64,000 nucleotides of DNA from G965197405 sp965197405 (GCA_965197405.1 OZ240206.1:2790001-2854000), one strand, 5' to 3'; shown: positions 8,674-18,006, counted from the stretch's first letter. Made by a program: numbers and translations. Notes: generated by a model not told the origin, from the sequence alone.

Positions 8674-9762
8674 ATGAAACCCGAGGCCATGAAACCTGAG
8701 ACCACTTCCGAGACGATCAGGGAGCTTCAGGGGGAGGCCCTGAAGGAGCTTGACGGGCTGGACACCCCCGAGGCGCTGGAGCAGTGGCGCGTCTCCTACA
8801 TGGGCCGCCGCGGCCGGCTGACCACTATCCTGCGCAGCATCGGTGGTCTCCCACCCGAAGAGCGTCGCTTGGTAGGCTCCTTCGGCAACCAGACCAAGAC
8901 CCTTATGGAGGAACGCCTGTCCCAAAGGTTGGAGACCCTGAAGGAAGCCGAGATTGAGAGGCTGACGAAGGAGGAGCGGATTGACGTCACCCTCCCCGGT
9001 CGGCCATTCAGGATCGGGAGGCTCCACCCCACTACTCAAATCGTCAGGGAGATATGCAAGGCCTTTGTCGCTATGGGCTTCCAGGTCGTGGAAGGCCCGG
9101 AGGTGGAGCTTGACAAGTATAACTTCGAGATGCTGAACATACCCAGGGACCACCCGGCGCGGGATATGTGGAATACCCTTTGGATAGACCACTCCAACCC
9201 CCAGGACTCGGAGGACCGGGAAGTGGAATACTCCATGCTCCTCCGGACCCACACGTCGCCCATGCAGGCCAGGGTAATGGAGAGAATGCAGCCCCCCGTG
9301 CGGGTGGTCGTCCCCGGCAAGTGCTACCGCTACGAGGCCACCGACGCCACCCACGAGTGGCATTTCTACCAGGTGGAAGGGCTGGCGGTGGACGACGGTA
9401 TAACCTTCGCCGACCTGAAGGGCACCCTCTACGAGTTCGCCCGGCGAGTGTTCGGGCCGGAGCGCAAGGTGCGCTTCCGGTGCGACTACTTCCCATTCGT
9501 GGAGCCGGGCGTAGATATGTCCATAGACTGCTTCGCCTGCCAGGGCCAGGGGTGTCGCATCTGCGGCGAATCGGGTTGGATCGAGATAATGGGCGCGGGT
9601 ATGGTGCATCCCAGGGTACTGGAGAGCGCGGGGTACGACGCCGGCAAATACACCGGGTTCGCCTTCGGGCTCGGTCCGGAGCGCATCGCTATGCTCAAGT
9701 ACGGTATTGACGACATACGGCTGTTCTATTCCAACGATTTGAGATTCTTGCGGCAGTTCTAG
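8674..9762 (+). CDS. pheS: phenylalanine--tRNA ligase alpha subunit
   Basis: Catalytic subunit of the alpha2beta2 enzyme that charges tRNA-Phe in the cytoplasm. 362 residues from ATG 8674 (another in-frame ATG lies at 8689); the upstream ATG at 8596 overlaps the -10 box and is rejected. N-terminal coiled-coil tRNA-binding arm (EALEQWRVSYMGRRGRLT), then class II catalytic core with HPTTQI, the C..CQGQGCRIC segment, GWIEIMGAGMVHP and the terminal AFGLGPERIAMLKYGIDDIR and NDLRFLRQF. All family signatures are intact. It is followed by a CADD-like gene and then pheT, so the usual pheST pair is interrupted. Confidence 0.96.
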   Translation: MKPEAMKPETTSETIRELQGEALKELDGLDTPEALEQWRVSYMGRRGRLTTILRSIGGLPPEERRLVGSFGNQTKTLMEERLSQRLETLKEAEIERLTKEERIDVTLPGRPFRIGRLHPTTQIVREICKAFVAMGFQVVEGPEVELDKYNFEMLNIPRDHPARDMWNTLWIDHSNPQDSEDREVEYSMLLRTHTSPMQARVMERMQPPVRVVVPGKCYRYEATDATHEWHFYQVEGLAVDDGITFADLKGTLYEFARRVFGPERKVRFRCDYFPFVEPGVDMSIDCFACQGQGCRICGESGWIEIMGAGMVHPRVLESAGYDAGKYTGFAFGLGPERIAMLKYGIDDIRLFYSNDLRFLRQF

Positions 9763-9793
9763 GTCAAACATTATTGTCAGGAGGCCAACGGAC

Positions 9794-10474
9794 GTGAGCC
9801 AGGAATTTTTGGACCGGTTGCGCCAGCGCATTTCCGCCAGGAGCTTGCTAATCCATCCCTTCTATCAAGACTGGAGGGACGGGAAGCTCACCCTGACCGA
9901 CCTGCGGCTCTACGCGGGCCAGTACTATCACTTCGAGGCCAGCTTTCCCAGGTTCCTCAGCGCCATACACTCCCGTTGCTCCGACGCGGCGGTGCGCCAG
10001 AGCATCCTGAACAACCTCTGGGATGAAGAGCACGGCGAGCGCAATCACAGGGTCCTCTGGATGGACTTCTGCGCCGGGCTGGGAATGCCCCCCGCGAAGG
10101 CAGAGACGGCCCCGGTACATCCCAAGACTCAAGCCCTTCTGGATACCTATAGCGCCATCTCATCCGCCGGCTCCTTCCAGCAAGGATTGGCGGCAGTCTA
10201 CGCCTACGAAGCCCAGGTCCCGGAGGTCATGGCCGAGAAGCTGGCGGGACTGAGGGACCGCTACAGGGTAACCGATGGGGATGCCCTGTCATTTTTCCAG
10301 GTCCACGCCCATCTGGACAAGGAGCATTCCCGCCTAGAGGCCGAGGCCATCTCCGAGCATACCGGCCCTCGCGACAAGCCCGCCGTGGAGTCGGCCCTCG
10401 TGGCGGCGTTGGATGCTTGGTGGGGTTTCCTGGATGGGGTCAACGAGCTGCGGCGGGCGCGTGATTTAGCGTGA
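9794..10474 (+). CDS. CADD-type diiron protein, probable self-sacrificing para-aminobenzoate synthase
   Basis: 226 residues, heme-oxygenase-like/TENA fold. GTG start with aggag upstream; the stop overlaps the pheT GTG by four bases. Metal ligands of Chlamydia CADD (E81, H88, E142, H174, D178, H181) appear here as E78, H85, E139, H171, D175, H178, a constant offset of three. The sacrificed Tyr27 and the essential Lys152 fall on Y24 (HPFYQ) and K149 (AEKLAGL) with the same offset, and Tyr141 on Y138. In the chlamydial protein a side-chain tyrosine is converted to para-aminobenzoate for folate synthesis. By residue match this protein likely does the same; a generic PqqC/TenA-like oxygenase is the alternative. 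Placement between pheS and pheT suggests co-expression with aromatic amino acid use. Confidence 0.8.
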   Translation: MSQEFLDRLRQRISARSLLIHPFYQDWRDGKLTLTDLRLYAGQYYHFEASFPRFLSAIHSRCSDAAVRQSILNNLWDEEHGERNHRVLWMDFCAGLGMPPAKAETAPVHPKTQALLDTYSAISSAGSFQQGLAAVYAYEAQVPEVMAEKLAGLRDRYRVTDGDALSFFQVHAHLDKEHSRLEAEAISEHTGPRDKPAVESALVAALDAWWGFLDGVNELRRARDLA

Positions 10475-12899
10475 AAGTCCCCCTGTCCTGGCTCAAAGAG
10501 TACGTGGATATAGTGGTGCCTGTGAAGGAGTTGGCCCACCGCATCACCATGGCCGGCACCGAGGTGGCGGAGGTTGCCACCATAGGCGGTTGGAAGGACT
10601 GCTTCGTGGGCTATGTGACCAGCGTCGAGCAGCACCCCAACGCCGACCGCCTGACCCTGTGCGCTGTGGACATCGGCAGCGAACGGGTGCAGGTGGTATG
10701 CGGCGCTCCCAACGTAGCGGCGAAGCAGAAGATCGCCTTCGCGAAAGTCGGCGCCGGTCTCTTCAATGCCCACAGCGGCAAGGTCGAAGCCCTGAAGGCC
10801 GCGCGCATCCGCGGCGTCGTGTCCGAAGGTATGATCTGCTCCGAGCGAGAGTTGGGCACCGGCGATGACCACACCGGTATCCTCGTCCTGCCCGACGATG
10901 CTCCTGTTGGTACGCCTCTTTCGGACTACCTGGGCGACTATATCCTGGACCTGGAGGTGACTCCCAATCGCCCCGACTGCCTGTCCATGCTGGGAGTTGC
11001 CCACGAGGCAGCCACTCTGACCGGCGCAACTGTGCGTGAACCCGACTGCTCCTATCCCGAAGAGGGGCCGCCCATAGAGACCGCAGCCTCCGTTGAGATC
11101 GCCGACCCGATCTCTGCCACAGGTATACCGCCAGCATGATTACGGGCATCAAGGTGGGGCCGTCTCCCCGCTGGCTCCAGGACAGGCTGCTCAAGGCTGG
11201 CATGAGACCCATAAACAATGTAGTTGACATAACAAACTACGTGATGCTGGAATACAACCAGCCCCTTCATGCCTTCGACTTCGACACTCTGAGAGAGGGC
11301 AAGGTGGTGGTCCGCCGGGCGAGACCTGGAGAGGTCCTGGTCTCCCTGGATGGAGTCGAACGCAGGTTGTCCCCTTCCATGCTGGTCATCGCAGACGCCA
11401 GGGATGCCGCCGCCCTGGGCGGCGTTATCGGCAGCGCCCATACGGAGATGACGGAGACCACCACGACCGTTCTCCTCGAGTCGGCCACCTTCAACCCCGT
11501 CAACAATCGCCGCACGGCCCAGGCCTTGAGGATTTCCACCGAGGCCTCCACGCGATTCGAGAAGGGTCTCCGACCGGAACTGGCCCCCATAGCTTTGCGG
11601 CGGGCCACGCAGCTCATACACCAGATAGCAGGGGGGGTGGTATCCAGGGGCATACTGGACGTTTTCCCGGCCAGGGACCAGTACGCCGTTCCCACCCTTA
11701 CCCTGACGATGGGCCGTTTGCGGAAGGTCCTGGGTATAGACCTGCCAATCAAGAGAGTGGAGCAAGCGCTTGTGTCCCTGGGGTTCCTGTGCGATAGCTT
11801 GAATGGGAACGCTCTGCAGGTTACGGTCCCCTACTGGCGCAGCGACATCAACATAGAGGACGACCTGGTGGAGGAGGTCGCCCGCGTCATAGGCTACGAA
11901 GAGATTCCAACGACGATGCTCTCCACGCCCATACCTCAGTACCAGCCTGACCCTATGCAAGAGCTAAAGGAGAACGTGAAGGACCTACTGGCGGCTTGCG
12001 AGATGCAGGAGGTCATCACCTACTCCCTTACCAGCCTCGAAGGTCTGCAAAAGGTGAAGGCCCTGGATTCGGGCATTATGCCCCTGAAGCTGGCGAACCC
12101 GATGAGCGACCAGCAGCAGTACCTACGCACCACTCTACGCAACAGCCTCCTATCCGCCCTGGCGGCTAACCGGCTCCACGACCAGGGGCCTCTGGCCATC
12201 TTCGAGTTGGGGCGTATCTACCTGCCTCGTGAGCGTGATTCCCAGGAGTCGGGCGGCCTGCCCGAAGAGCGGGAGGTGGCCGCCGGAGTGCTCGCGGGGC
12301 CTCAGTGGGACGCCCTGAAGCTCTCCCCAGGAGAGGAAGGGCACCTGGGGTTTTATGACGCCAAGGGCGTAGTTGAAAAGGTGCTTGAGGAGCTGGGCGT
12401 CACAGCCATCTACGAGCCTGCTCAAGACCCCGCCCTGCACCCGGGCAAGTGTGCTCGCGTTGTCGCCGGGGATGCGACTCTGGGCGTAATAGGAGAGATA
12501 CATCCCGTCGTCGTGGAAGCCTTCGAAATAGAGAGAGGCCCGGTAGCCCTTTTCGAGCTGGACGTGGAGAATCTACTTGCGGCGACCTCTCAGGACGTAC
12601 GCCGCTACAGCCCGGTCAGCCGCTTTCCAAGCGCCACGAGGGACTTGTCCCTCGTCCTAGACCTGAACGTGCCGGCGGCCAGGGTCCAGGAGGTCATTAT
12701 GAGGCAGCGCCTGGTGGACAGAGTCGCGCTGTTCGATGTGTACTCCGGAAAGAATGTTCCCGCGGGGAAGCGCTCCCTGGCCTATCACGTCTACTTTCAG
12801 GCCCCCGATAGGACCCTGACCACCGAGGAGGTGAACCGGGCTTCCCAGAACGTCCTCAAGGCCCTGGAGAGAGAAGTCGGGGCGGAGCTCAGGGAATAG
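10471..12899 (+). CDS. pheT: phenylalanine--tRNA ligase beta subunit, interrupted by a one-base frameshift near 11105
   Basis: Two frames together give a normal-length PheT of about 809 residues: 10471-11139 in frame 1 and the rest in frame 3. The first part has the start KVPLSWLKEYVD and the OB-fold tRNA-binding domain (VTSVEQHPNADRLTLC). Translating frame 3 upstream of its first ATG gives DLCHRYTASMITGIKVGPSP, the expected B3/4 junction, so one extra c in the ccc run at 11106-11108 restores the gene. The second part has VDITNYVMLEYNQPLHAFD, B5, the synthetase-like core and a C-terminal FDX-ACB domain (SRFPSATRDLSLVLD). The gene is essential and no second copy is visible, so a sequencing or assembly error is the simplest reading. 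Confidence 0.88.
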
Positions 12900-12976
12900 G
12901 AGATGTGGAGAGTGGCAAGGACCAGCTTGTTGAGACGCTGCCTGGACGATAAACCTAACGTCGGAGGGAGGTAGAG

Positions 12977-14293
12977 ATGGGCACACCTCACGGGGGGCAC
13001 TTGCGTGGGCATGGGCACAGACATAGCGATATGCTGAGCGTCGAAGAGGCTTACGAGAGAATCATGGCCTACTTCAGCCCGCTGGAAGCCGAGGAGAAGC
13101 CCATTCTCCAGGCTCTGGGCCAGGTCCTCGCAGAGGACGTGGTCTCGCCCTTCCATCTGCCCCCCATGGACAACTCCGCTATGGACGGCTACGCGGTCCG
13201 CCACCAGGACATTATTGGAGCCAACGCCGGCTCTCCAAGGCTGCTCCGGGTCATCGGGCAGATAGCTGCGGGACAGGTGCCCACCGAATCCGTAGGGGCA
13301 GGGAACGCCATAAGAATCATGACCGGCGCCCCCGTACCCGGCGGGGCGGACACCGTCGTGCCCTTTGAGGAGACCGACGAGGTGGACAGGAAGGGGAAGA
13401 GTCTGGGCCTGGAGGAGATCGGGATTAACGAAGAGTTGCCTCATGGTTCCCATGTCCGCCCAGCGGGTGAGGACGTGCGGAAGGGTGATATGGTGCTGAA
13501 GGCCGGCACCCCGCTCCGTCCCTCGGAGATTGGAGTCCTCGCATCCCTGGGAATGGAGACCGTCAGGGTTGTTCGCCGTCCCGTGGTGGCCATACTGGCT
13601 ACCGGCGACGAGCTTCTCAGCGTAGAGGAGCCTGTGGAGGCGGGCAAAATATACGATAGCAACAGCTACAGTATGGCCGCCTCGGTGCTCAGGTACGGTG
13701 GCATCCCGAAAGTGCTGGGCATAGCCAGGGACAACCTGGAGGACATGCACCGGAAGCTGTCTCAGGGCACCAGCTCCGACCTCTTCATCACGTCTGCGGG
13801 CGTATCCAGGGGCGACTACGATATAGTTAAAGACGTGCTGATGGAGCGCGGAGAGATTAACTTCTGGTCAGTGCGTATGCGCCCGGCAAAGCCTCTGGCC
13901 TTCGGAGTGATTCATGGCCCTGGAAACACGACCATCCCCCACTTGGGCTTGCCTGGCAACCCGGTGAGCACGATGGTTGCCTTCGAAGAGTTCGCACGGC
14001 CCGCAATTTTGAGGATGCTGGGCAAGGAGCATGTTGCCAAGCCGACAATCGAAGCTGTTCTGGAGGGGCCTATTTACAACGTAGACGACCGGCGGGTTTT
14101 TGCCAGAGTGCAGGTGACGAAGAGGGATGGCAGCTACTACGCCAACCCCACCGGCCCCCAGGGCTCCAACATCTTGACCTCTATGGCCAGGGCTAACGGC
14201 CTGGCAATATGCCCCGAAGATGTGGCCGTGATGGAGGCGGGGGAGACCGTAGAGGTTAAAATGCTCGACTGGAATGAAGAGGTGCAACTTTGA
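12977..14293 (+). CDS. moeA: molybdopterin molybdenumtransferase
   Basis: Inserts molybdate into adenylylated molybdopterin, the last general step of molybdenum cofactor synthesis. 438 residues with a strong ggagggagg site before the ATG. Motifs: MDNSAMDGYA (64-73), GAPVPGGADTVVP, the MoCF-type ATGDEL and SAGVSRGDYD loops, GLPGNPVS, and a C-terminal barrel domain. Residues 1-19 are an unusual His-rich tail (His at 5, 8, 12, 14, 16) before the family start MLSVEEAYERI; it may bind metal. The cofactor would serve the molybdenum hydroxylase subunits at 29373-31691 and 58084-59503. Confidence 0.95.
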   Translation: MGTPHGGHLRGHGHRHSDMLSVEEAYERIMAYFSPLEAEEKPILQALGQVLAEDVVSPFHLPPMDNSAMDGYAVRHQDIIGANAGSPRLLRVIGQIAAGQVPTESVGAGNAIRIMTGAPVPGGADTVVPFEETDEVDRKGKSLGLEEIGINEELPHGSHVRPAGEDVRKGDMVLKAGTPLRPSEIGVLASLGMETVRVVRRPVVAILATGDELLSVEEPVEAGKIYDSNSYSMAASVLRYGGIPKVLGIARDNLEDMHRKLSQGTSSDLFITSAGVSRGDYDIVKDVLMERGEINFWSVRMRPAKPLAFGVIHGPGNTTIPHLGLPGNPVSTMVAFEEFARPAILRMLGKEHVAKPTIEAVLEGPIYNVDDRRVFARVQVTKRDGSYYANPTGPQGSNILTSMARANGLAICPEDVAVMEAGETVEVKMLDWNEEVQL

Positions 14294-14295
14294 CC

Positions 14296-14790
14296 ATGCC
14301 TGAAGATATGTACACACAGGAACCAGAGCCCGAGGATATATATACGGAGGAGCTCCAGAAGTCCCCGGAGTCCGATGGGCCTCCCGCTGAGGAGGCGGCC
14401 TATTACGTCATTGACCTGTCCAGGGCCCAGGAACTCAACCGCTCTCTGGTTGCCATACTCCGGGACCGGCGATGCTCCTCCTGCAAAGAGCGGCTGGAGG
14501 CCAACGGGGAGACGCCTTCCGAGGAGGAGCATATTAAAGAGATTGCCGAATGCTGCTCCAACGAGGATGGGTTCATCAGGGCCGAGATGCCCATGCAGGA
14601 GATAGTGTTCCGGACGATCCTCTCCGGAGGCAATCAACCCGTAAGCCTGGAGGAGATTCATAATCTGGTGACGGACCGGTGGTACACACCGGTCAATCCA
14701 CGGAACATCAGCAGGGGAGGGATCAAACTGGTGCTGGATAACGACGTGTACTATGCCTTCAAGCAGGTCTCCGAGCCTCTCCAGGGGTAA
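14296..14790 (+). CDS. conserved hypothetical protein with Cys cluster and winged-helix-like C-terminus
   Basis: 164 residues; begins three bases after the moeA stop, and a TTG at 14290 that overlaps that stop is an alternative start. N-terminal 35 residues are acidic and low-complexity (EPEPEDIYTEE). Residues about 59-88 hold CSSCKERL and ECC, a possible zinc site. The C-terminal segment (MQEIVFRTILSGGNQPVSLEEIHNLV then ISRGGIKLVLDNDVYYAF, read as separate helices and wing) resembles a winged helix; that is inference from pattern. I do not recognise the family. Likely co-transcribed with moeA. Confidence 0.7.
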   Translation: MPEDMYTQEPEPEDIYTEELQKSPESDGPPAEEAAYYVIDLSRAQELNRSLVAILRDRRCSSCKERLEANGETPSEEEHIKEIAECCSNEDGFIRAEMPMQEIVFRTILSGGNQPVSLEEIHNLVTDRWYTPVNPRNISRGGIKLVLDNDVYYAFKQVSEPLQG

Positions 14791-14794
14791 TAGG

Positions 14795-15919
14795 CTACCC
14801 GAATTTGAACAGCTTGATGGCCGCCACCGACGAGACCACCAACCATCCGGCCAGCATTGCCAGCTCCCGCCACACATCGGGCAACCCAAGCCCATCTATG
14901 GTCACTCCCCGCATGGCGTCCAGCATAGGCGTCAGGGGAAGCGCCTGCACCAGGTCGGGCAGGAAGGCTGGCAGCGTCGAAGTGGGGAAGAAAGTGCCGG
15001 AGAAAAACAGCATCGGGATGGCCACCGCGTTCCCCATGCCGGAGGCGGCGCGAGGACTGTTGGCCCATCCGGAGATGATGAATCCCAGGTTTAGAAAAAT
15101 CGTGTTGGCGAAAGCCAGTATGATGAAGAGCCACAGAAGGTTGCCGTGAATGGTTGCCCCGAAGATAAACACCCCGGCGCCGATAACCACCGCCGCCTGC
15201 ACCAGCGTCAGCAAGAGGTGGGCCACAATCTCTGACGCGAAGTAGTTCCTCACTCGCAGCGGAGTCACGAGGATGCGCTTGAGGACCGCCTGGTTCCGGT
15301 ACGTGCTTATCTTCACCGCGATGAAGATAAGCGAGTTGGTCATCACGCCCATGCCAACCAGCCCTATGAGCAGCACGTCGAAGTATTCTATCCTGACGGC
15401 CTGTATCTTTCTGGGCAGGACCTCCAGTAGCTGCGGCCTTCCGGTAAGCCTGAAGGTCTCCTCGTCCACGAAATGCCGGATAGTCTCGATCACCAGCTGG
15501 CTGCCCCGGCTGTTGTTCCCGTCATAGTACAGGTCAAGGGACACGGGGGCATCCGGGTAGGCCGCGCCGTTCCCCCCATCTTGACTTGATTGGCCGGGCC
15601 GACCCGGGAGCATGGCGAAGCTTTCGGGGATGACCAGCAGGTATTCCAGGTCGCCGTTTCCGAGGGCCTCATGCGCCACGGCTTCGCTGGCATAGTGGAT
15701 ATGCACGTTCAGGTACTCTATGGAGTCCAGCTTGTTGTGGAGCTCTCTGGAGCTATCCGTGTTGGCCCGGTCTATGATGGCCAGGTCGGCGGAACCGGCC
15801 CTGTCAACGTCGAACAGTCCAAAGACCGTCACCAGGATCAGGGGGAACAACAAGGCCCACAGCAGGGCCTGGCGGTCCCTGAGCATGATTTTCAGGTTGG
15901 CTACCAGCAGTGCCAGCAT
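14795..15919 (-). CDS. ABC-2 type transporter permease
   Basis: 374-residue membrane protein of the ABC-2 family (ABC2_membrane_3 type): N-terminal transmembrane helix (ALLWALLFPLILVTVFGLF), a large extracytoplasmic domain of about 150 residues, then five hydrophobic helices including LLTLVQAAVVIGAGVFIF and AIPMLFFSGTFFP. Partner of the ATPase that ends three bases upstream. Such pairs export drugs, lipids or polysaccharide; substrate cannot be read from sequence. Converges with 14296-14790. Confidence 0.88.
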   Translation of the reverse strand: MLALLVANLKIMLRDRQALLWALLFPLILVTVFGLFDVDRAGSADLAIIDRANTDSSRELHNKLDSIEYLNVHIHYASEAVAHEALGNGDLEYLLVIPESFAMLPGRPGQSSQDGGNGAAYPDAPVSLDLYYDGNNSRGSQLVIETIRHFVDEETFRLTGRPQLLEVLPRKIQAVRIEYFDVLLIGLVGMGVMTNSLIFIAVKISTYRNQAVLKRILVTPLRVRNYFASEIVAHLLLTLVQAAVVIGAGVFIFGATIHGNLLWLFIILAFANTIFLNLGFIISGWANSPRAASGMGNAVAIPMLFFSGTFFPTSTLPAFLPDLVQALPLTPMLDAMRGVTIDGLGLPDVWRELAMLAGWLVVSSVAAIKLFKFG

Positions 15920-15922
15920 ACC

Positions 15923-16846
15923 CTAGTCTCGCATCTCTTTTCCAGTGAGCTCCAGGAAAACGTCTTCCAGGGTAGCCGGGACTACCTCCAGGTGCTCCAG
16001 GGTCACGTCTCGACTGGCGGCCCACTCCAGCACACGAGCCAGGTCCTGGGGTGCGTTGCTCGCTCTTAGCTCGTAGGAGAGGTCATTACCGGTCAAGCTA
16101 TTAGCGGGGGAGCACCCCAAAGCCTCAGCTTCGTGGGGCGAGAGGGGCCTGGAGGTTACCAGCTTCACCACATAGGGCGAGTCCAGTTTACGTAACAAGT
16201 TCACGGGGGTGTCCAGGGCCACTATCCGGCCCATATCCATGATGGCGACCCGGTCGCAGAGGGTCTGGGCCTCTTCCATGTAATGAGTGGTCAGGATGAC
16301 GGTCTTGCCGTCGGAGCGAACTTGCCGGATGATCTCCCACAGGTTCCGGCGCGCCTGGGGGTCGAGTCCCGTAGTAGGCTCATCGAGGATTACAACCTCC
16401 GGGTCATTCACCAGGCTCGCGGCCACCGTGAAGCGCTGCTTCTGCCCCCCGGACAGCTTCCTCAACATGGTCCCGGACTTGTCCAGCAGCCCCACCCGCC
16501 CCAGTAGTTCCCCGGGGAGAACGCGGCGCCGGTAGAAGCTCCTGAAGAGGGTCAGGATTTCGTGAAGGGTGAGATAGTCGAAGTAGGCGGAAGACTGGAG
16601 TTGTACGCCTATGCGCTCCTTCACCGCGGCGGTGTCCCGGTGGGTATCTGCGCCCAGTACAAGGGTGTGGCCGGAACTGGGGCGCTGGAGGCCCTCGATA
16701 ACCTCCAGGGCTGTGGTCTTGCCGGCGCCGTTGGGACCTAAAATGCCGAAGATTTCGTTGCGATATACTGTGAAGGAGATGTTATCTACTGCGATGAGGG
16801 AGCCGTACCGCTTGGACAGCCCCTCGACCTGAATCACCTCTTCCAT
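15923..16846 (-). CDS. ABC transporter ATP-binding protein (DrrA/CcmA-like exporter)
   Basis: 307 residues. Walker A GPNGAGKTT (37-45), signature LSGGQKQRF (131-139), Walker B VVILDEPTTGLDP (151-163), switch His in LTTHYMEEAQ, and a C-terminal extension typical of DrrA-type exporters. First gene of a two-gene minus-strand operon with the ABC-2 permease. An extended -10 box lies only about 11 bases before the start codon. Confidence 0.93.
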   Translation of the reverse strand: MEEVIQVEGLSKRYGSLIAVDNISFTVYRNEIFGILGPNGAGKTTALEVIEGLQRPSSGHTLVLGADTHRDTAAVKERIGVQLQSSAYFDYLTLHEILTLFRSFYRRRVLPGELLGRVGLLDKSGTMLRKLSGGQKQRFTVAASLVNDPEVVILDEPTTGLDPQARRNLWEIIRQVRSDGKTVILTTHYMEEAQTLCDRVAIMDMGRIVALDTPVNLLRKLDSPYVVKLVTSRPLSPHEAEALGCSPANSLTGNDLSYELRASNAPQDLARVLEWAASRDVTLEHLEVVPATLEDVFLELTGKEMRD

Positions 16847-16857
16847 ACCCAGTGGGT

Positions 16858-16863
16858 ATTATA
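16858..16863 (-). promoter_or_regulatory. extended -10 box of the ABC exporter operon
   Basis: Reads TGTTATAAT on the minus strand (consensus TATAAT preceded by TGn); no clear -35 at 17 bases. Transcription would start within a few bases of the ATG at 16846, so the message would be leaderless or nearly so. Confidence 0.5.
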
Positions 16864-16873
16864 ACACAGGAGC

Positions 16874-16946
16874 GGGCAAGTCCAGCCGCCATTTTCATAC
16901 TCATACATGACCTCGCAAGGCCATCCGCAATTCCCGTGGAGATTGC
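16874..16946. repeat. partial family B repeat, copy B1
   Basis: Carries only the distal arm of family B: aagtccagccgccattttcat followed after a few bases by gcaaggccat, matching 27798-27850 and 50228-50275. The hairpin half is missing. Confidence 0.55.
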
Positions 16947-16961
16947 CCTCTCCTCCGGCCC

Positions 16962-16990
16962 TTGAAGGCTTCCACGTACACGGATACAAT
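16962..16990 (+). promoter_or_regulatory. sigma70-type promoter of the BNR-propeller gene
   Basis: TTGAAG (16962-16967), 17-base spacer, TACAAT (16985-16990); the start codon at 17020 has gggagga upstream. Confidence 0.6.
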
Positions 16991-17019
16991 GAACGTATCG
17001 CTGAAGGGAGGATATTGGT

Positions 17020-18006
17020 ATGGCTGACAAGATGACGATTCTTGTGGGTACGGTGGGGCAGGGAGTGATGCGAAGCGGCGACAGTGGGGAGACCTGGCAA
17101 CGCATAGGTATTGACCAGGGAATGCACTCCGACGCCCTGGTACGGACCCTGGCAAGCAACCCTCGACAGCCTGAGCTGGTGTATGCGGGCACCGATAAGG
17201 GGCTTTACCGGAGCGAGAACAGTGGGCAAAGTTGGCGGTTGGTGGACTCACCACTGAGCAATCATTGCGTATGGGCGCTGGCCGTAGACGCGGGAGAGCC
17301 TGAAGTGATGTACGCCGGGACGGGCACGCCCACCCCCGCCGGCGTCTTCCGCTCTACCGACGGCGGGGCGAGTTGGGAGCAGCGTCCCGTAGAGATAGCC
17401 AAGGAGTGCCCGAACGTGGGCACCCCTCGCGTCACGGGGATAGCCATTGACCCTGTGGACAGTCGCAACATCTGGGTGGGCCTCGAGGTTGACGGCGTCC
17501 GGTACAGCAACGACAGGGGAGACACGTGGGCAGCCCTGGACAATGGCATTCCCAATCTGGACGTACATAACGTGGCCGTGGCGGGAGGGCCGTCCAAGAC
17601 CGTGTTCGTAGTGGTCAACAATGACGTCTATACCAGCTCGGATGACGGAGTCACATGGAACTCCGTCGGCGTCCCCGAGTCCTTTCCCTGGGGCTACCCA
17701 AGGGGCATTATGGTGCAGCCCGGCAACCCTCAAGTGGTCTTCTTGACTGTTGGGGACACGACGCCGGGTCGCATAGGCACAGTCATGCGGTCAAAGGACA
17801 CCGGTAAGACATGGGAGGACCTGTCATTGCCGGTGCAGCCGAACACGGCCATGTGGGTGGTGAATATACAGCCCTTTGACCCTCGCGTGGTGTTCGCCGG
17901 AAGTCGCTACGGGTACCTGTACCGCAGCGACGACGAAGGGGATTCCTGGACAAAGCTGTGGCGTGAGTTCAGCGAGATCTCGTCGGTGCAGACGATACCA
18001 AACTAG
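17020..18006 (+). CDS. BNR/Asp-box beta-propeller protein
   Basis: 328 residues with seven Asp-box turns of the S-x-D-x-G-x-T-W type (SGDSGETW, SENSGQSW, STDGGASW, SNDRGDTW, SSDDGVTW, SKDTGKTW, SDDEGDSW), spaced 40-55 residues, giving a sialidase/sortilin-like propeller. No signal peptide and no sialidase catalytic Arg triad or FRIP motif seen, so it is not called a glycosidase. Related to photosystem assembly factor Ycf48-like and WD40/YVTN-type proteins. Followed after 53 bases by the LLM oxidoreductase. Function unknown. Confidence 0.85.
   Translation: MADKMTILVGTVGQGVMRSGDSGETWQRIGIDQGMHSDALVRTLASNPRQPELVYAGTDKGLYRSENSGQSWRLVDSPLSNHCVWALAVDAGEPEVMYAGTGTPTPAGVFRSTDGGASWEQRPVEIAKECPNVGTPRVTGIAIDPVDSRNIWVGLEVDGVRYSNDRGDTWAALDNGIPNLDVHNVAVAGGPSKTVFVVVNNDVYTSSDDGVTWNSVGVPESFPWGYPRGIMVQPGNPQVVFLTVGDTTPGRIGTVMRSKDTGKTWEDLSLPVQPNTAMWVVNIQPFDPRVVFAGSRYGYLYRSDDEGDSWTKLWREFSEISSVQTIPN

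Noticed and set aside
8377..9831. 484-codon open frame on the minus strand over pheS
   Set aside because: Mirror frame of a well-identified gene; high third-position GC opens antisense frames and no family signature is seen.
11095..11145. programmed frameshift site in pheT
   Set aside because: No classic slippery heptamer or downstream pseudoknot is evident, and PheT is not known to be made this way; an error is more likely, though kept as a check.
17020..18006. sialidase
   Set aside because: Asp boxes alone are not enough; no signal peptide, Arg triad or FRIP-type motif.
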